Source: DASWJZ01 sp963720705 (GTDB lineage: Bacteria > Pseudomonadota > Alphaproteobacteria > Rhizobiales > Afifellaceae). Taken from it: a stretch of 64,000 nucleotides of DNA. The stretch spans positions 62,001 to 126,000 of the forward strand of contig CAVRGJ010000003.1 in assembly GCA_963720705.1 (NCBI GenBank). The letters are read 5' to 3'. A program made the translations under genes and the position numbers. Shown piece by piece: positions 61,693 to 64,000 of this stretch. The stretch's first letter is position 1; every line of letters begins with the position of its first letter. The notes below the pieces were generated by a model that was not told where the DNA came from, did no database searches, and was given only the letters and a program-made list of their open reading frames with translations.

Positions 61693-62727
61693 TCAATCGG
61701 CCCGGTCCTTGTGCGCAAGTCTACGCAGCGCAACCATCTCGCGGAACCACTCCTTCACCGGGCGCGCCGGAACGCCGCCCCAGCGGGCGCCTGGCGGCAC
61801 GTCGTCATGCACGACGCTGACGGCCGCGATCTGCGCGCCGTCCCCGATCCTGACGTGCCCGTTGACGCCGCTCTGCCCGCCAATCGCCACGAAATCGCCG
61901 AGCCGAACGGAGCCGGAGATACCGACTTGCGCGACGATGAGGCAGTGTCGGCCGATTTCGACGTTATGGGCGATTTGAACTTGGTTGTCGATCTTGGTCC
62001 CCTCCCCCACCACCGTGTCGCGGTTGGCGCCACGGTCGATCGTGGTGTTGGCGCCGATCTCAACGTCGTCCTGGATGATGACGCGGCCCACCTGCCCGAC
62101 CTTGAAGTGGCCGCTCGATCCGGGCACGAAGCCGAATCCGTCCTGACCGACGCTGACGCCGGGGTGAAGGATAACGCGGTTGCCGATGAGCGAATGCTGG
62201 ATGACGGCGTTCGCGCCGACAACACAATCGCGCCCGATCGCGACCGCCTCGCCGATCACCGCGCCTGCTGAAATGATCGTGCCACGCCCGATCTCCGCCC
62301 GCGCCCCGACCACCGCGCCGGGCTCCACGCGCACCTCCTTTTCGAGACGCGCATCGGGATGGACAATGCCCGCAAGCTCCGAGCGCCCGAAGAAGCCAAA
62401 GGGGCGCAGCGCCGTCGGATATGCAGTCGCAACGTAGCGACTGTAGGCGCGATAGGGCTCGTTCGTTTCCAGCACCGCAACGCCCGCCGGCACGCGTGCC
62501 GAATAGCGCTTCTGGCAAAGGCAGGCCGACGCGCGCGTCGCCGCCAGATGCGTTACGTAGCGCGGATTGTCGAGAAAGCTGACATCGCCTTCCTCGGCGG
62601 ATGCAAGGGGAGCGGCGCCGAGGATCGGCGTCTCAGGATCGCCACGCACGAGCCGCGCGCCGACCAACTCCGCGACCTCGGCGAGGCGCAACGGCACCGG
62701 CGGGGGAATGAAGCGAGAATCGCGCAT
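61693..62727 (-). CDS. lpxD: UDP-3-O-acylglucosamine N-acyltransferase LpxD
   Basis: LpxD adds the second 3-hydroxyacyl chain in lipid A synthesis. The 344-residue protein (ATG 62727) has the N-terminal uridine-binding domain (GAAPLASAEEGDVSFLDNPRY), hexapeptide repeats, GVSVGQDGFGFVPG, and the catalytic His in DNQVQIAHNVEIGRH. A GTG at 62769 gives a 14-residue extension and cannot be excluded. Confidence 0.96.
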   Translation of the reverse strand: MRDSRFIPPPVPLRLAEVAELVGARLVRGDPETPILGAAPLASAEEGDVSFLDNPRYVTHLAATRASACLCQKRYSARVPAGVAVLETNEPYRAYSRYVATAYPTALRPFGFFGRSELAGIVHPDARLEKEVRVEPGAVVGARAEIGRGTIISAGAVIGEAVAIGRDCVVGANAVIQHSLIGNRVILHPGVSVGQDGFGFVPGSSGHFKVGQVGRVIIQDDVEIGANTTIDRGANRDTVVGEGTKIDNQVQIAHNVEIGRHCLIVAQVGISGSVRLGDFVAIGGQSGVNGHVRIGDGAQIAAVSVVHDDVPPGARWGGVPARPVKEWFREMVALRRLAHKDRAD

Positions 62728-62773
62728 GCGAGCGACCGAGCGACCGGCCGACGATCGGCCGGCGCTCACACTA

Positions 62774-64000
62774 TCAGAACTGCGTGGCGCCGCCGAAACG
62801 GAAGAACTGCGTCCTGTCGTACCCGTCGCGGGTGATCACTTCGGCAAAGTCCGCACGCAGCGGTCCGAGCGGCGAGGCCCAGAGGATTGAGCCGCCCACC
62901 GACGAGCGGATGTCGGGCGCATCGAGCGGGGATCCGACTGCAACCGTCGCATCGGTATCGAAGAGTGTGCCGGCATCCGCGAAGACGGCGCCCTTCAGGC
63001 CGAGCTCCTTCGGGAACAACGGGAGCGGGAACTGGATCTCGGCGGTGCCGGCGACAAAGATATTCCCGCCGAGGGCGTCGCCGGTCACCGGGTCGCGTGG
63101 ACCAAACCCGGAACTCTGGAAGCCGCGCACTGTTTCACCGCCCTTGAAGAACGCGTCGAGCAGCCTGACGGGCTCTCCGATGCCAAAGATATCCCCGCCC
63201 TGCACCTTGATCAGCCCGACGATATCCCGGTCTGGCAAAATCTCATGATAGTAGGAGGCGCTTCCTGTCGTCTTGAGATACCGCACGTCTCCGCCGACAC
63301 CGGCAAACTCCTGCGTGAACTTCACGTAGAAGCCGGCGTGCGGATCGCGGCGATCGTCGAGCGTATCGTAGATGAGCGAATAGAGAACCGAGGAAACCAA
63401 GGTGTCCCCGCGCGACTGACATATGGCTTTCGAGACGTCGTCCCCGTTCAGTCCGTCGCACTGATAATCGGCAACGCTGATTTTCTGGTTCTCGACCTGG
63501 TAACCCGCCTGGACCGTAAAATCCTCGGTGATCGGGAAACCGAATATGAGCGAGCCCCCGGTCGTTTCGTAATCGTAGGACCGGAAGCTGTTCGCATCAT
63601 AGATGCGGCGGAAGACGTTCACGCCGGCCGAGATGCGGCGACCGAGGAAATAGGGATCGGTGAACCCGACCTCGTAGCTTCGCGTGCTCGAGCCGGCGCC
63701 CACGGCAACGCGAAGGGCATAGCCGCGGCCGAGGAAGTTCTTCTCGGTCAAGGAGACGTCGCCGAGGATACCGTCGGAGGTCGAATAACCGACGCCGAAC
63801 GATATGGAGCCTGTCGACTGTTCGACGACGGTGACCACGACGACGACGCGATCGTCGGCCGAACCCGGCTCGGTCGTGATGTTGACGTCCGAGAAGTAGC
63901 CGAGGTAACGGAGCCGCCGCTGCGCACGGTCGATCAGCACGCGGTTGAAAGCATCGCCCTCGGCAATGTCGAATTCGCGGCGGATGACGTAGTCGCGCGT
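62774..64000 (-). CDS. bamA: Outer-membrane protein assembly factor BamA, C-terminal part (5' end cut by window)
   Basis: BamA inserts beta-barrel proteins into the outer membrane. The reverse frame is open from the right edge; the first visible residues TRDYVIRREFDIAEGDAFN are from a late POTRA domain, followed by RAQRRLRYLGYF. The rest is the 16-strand barrel, with the conserved VRGF in GETVRGFQSSGFGPRD and a C-terminal Phe (FRFGGATQF). About 409 residues of a usual 750-800 are present. It leads the lpx operon. Confidence 0.96.
   Translation of the reverse strand, partial: TRDYVIRREFDIAEGDAFNRVLIDRAQRRLRYLGYFSDVNITTEPGSADDRVVVVVTVVEQSTGSISFGVGYSTSDGILGDVSLTEKNFLGRGYALRVAVGAGSSTRSYEVGFTDPYFLGRRISAGVNVFRRIYDANSFRSYDYETTGGSLIFGFPITEDFTVQAGYQVENQKISVADYQCDGLNGDDVSKAICQSRGDTLVSSVLYSLIYDTLDDRRDPHAGFYVKFTQEFAGVGGDVRYLKTTGSASYYHEILPDRDIVGLIKVQGGDIFGIGEPVRLLDAFFKGGETVRGFQSSGFGPRDPVTGDALGGNIFVAGTAEIQFPLPLFPKELGLKGAVFADAGTLFDTDATVAVGSPLDAPDIRSSVGGSILWASPLGPLRADFAEVITRDGYDRTQFFRFGGATQF

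Overview
The window is a GC-rich (by eye about 63-66%) chromosomal segment of an alphaproteobacterium, most likely a member of Hyphomicrobiales (Rhizobiales). The clues are the backbone eno-kdsA-pyrG-secG-tpiA-ppiD-trp-moaC-moeA-lexA-comEC-gltX-lpxB-lpxI-lpxA-fabZ-lpxD-bamA, the use of LpxI in lipid A synthesis, an alphaproteobacterial LexA box (GAAC-N7-GAAC) before lexA, an EcfG-type stress promoter, an AglEFGK sugar transporter and a rhizobial-type intergenic palindrome. I saw no insertion sequence, prophage or CRISPR array. cobN at the left edge and bamA at the right edge are cut by the window.

Layout: 1-4.3 kb is a minus-strand cobalt/B12 operon (cbtB-cbtA-cobU-cobW-cobN) behind a cobalamin riboswitch. 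A tRNA-Asn follows at 4.9 kb. 5.4-13.4 kb is a plus-strand surface-protein cluster: a TPR plus outer-membrane barrel protein resembling Slam translocators, a small FecR-domain protein, and a giant FecR-domain protein of about 1,930 residues with repeated A and B modules (A-B-A-B-B). The B modules resemble the TbpB-type barrels that Slam proteins carry to the surface. 13.5-18.1 kb holds a TadG-like protein, a copper P-type ATPase with a MerR-family promoter and small membrane proteins. 18.3-23.1 kb is the alpha-glucoside transporter aglEFGK. 23.1-31 kb mixes core genes (eno, kdsA) with accessory ones: two DUF1344 paralogues, a YciF-like stress protein, a VOC protein, two exported phytochelatin-synthase-like proteins and a beta-carbonic anhydrase. 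31-49.8 kb has pyrG, an RND efflux pair, secG, tpiA, ppiD, the trp genes split by a reductase-like gene and an adenylate cyclase, then moaC, moeA and lexA. 49.8-58.3 kb has comEC, a glutaminyl-tRNA synthetase unusual for this class, a GAF-GGDEF-EAL protein, a DUF1761 protein and gltX. 58.3-64 kb is the envelope operon bamA-lpxD-fabZ-lpxA-lpxI-lpxB.

Three genes are frameshifted here: cobW (one site), the giant FecR protein (six sites) and trpC (one site). Nearly all are single extra bases in short homopolymers, and the protein on both sides is intact. Consensus errors are the simplest explanation, although their density in the repeated giant gene leaves true decay possible. The candidate for an undescribed system is the 5.4-13.4 kb cluster.
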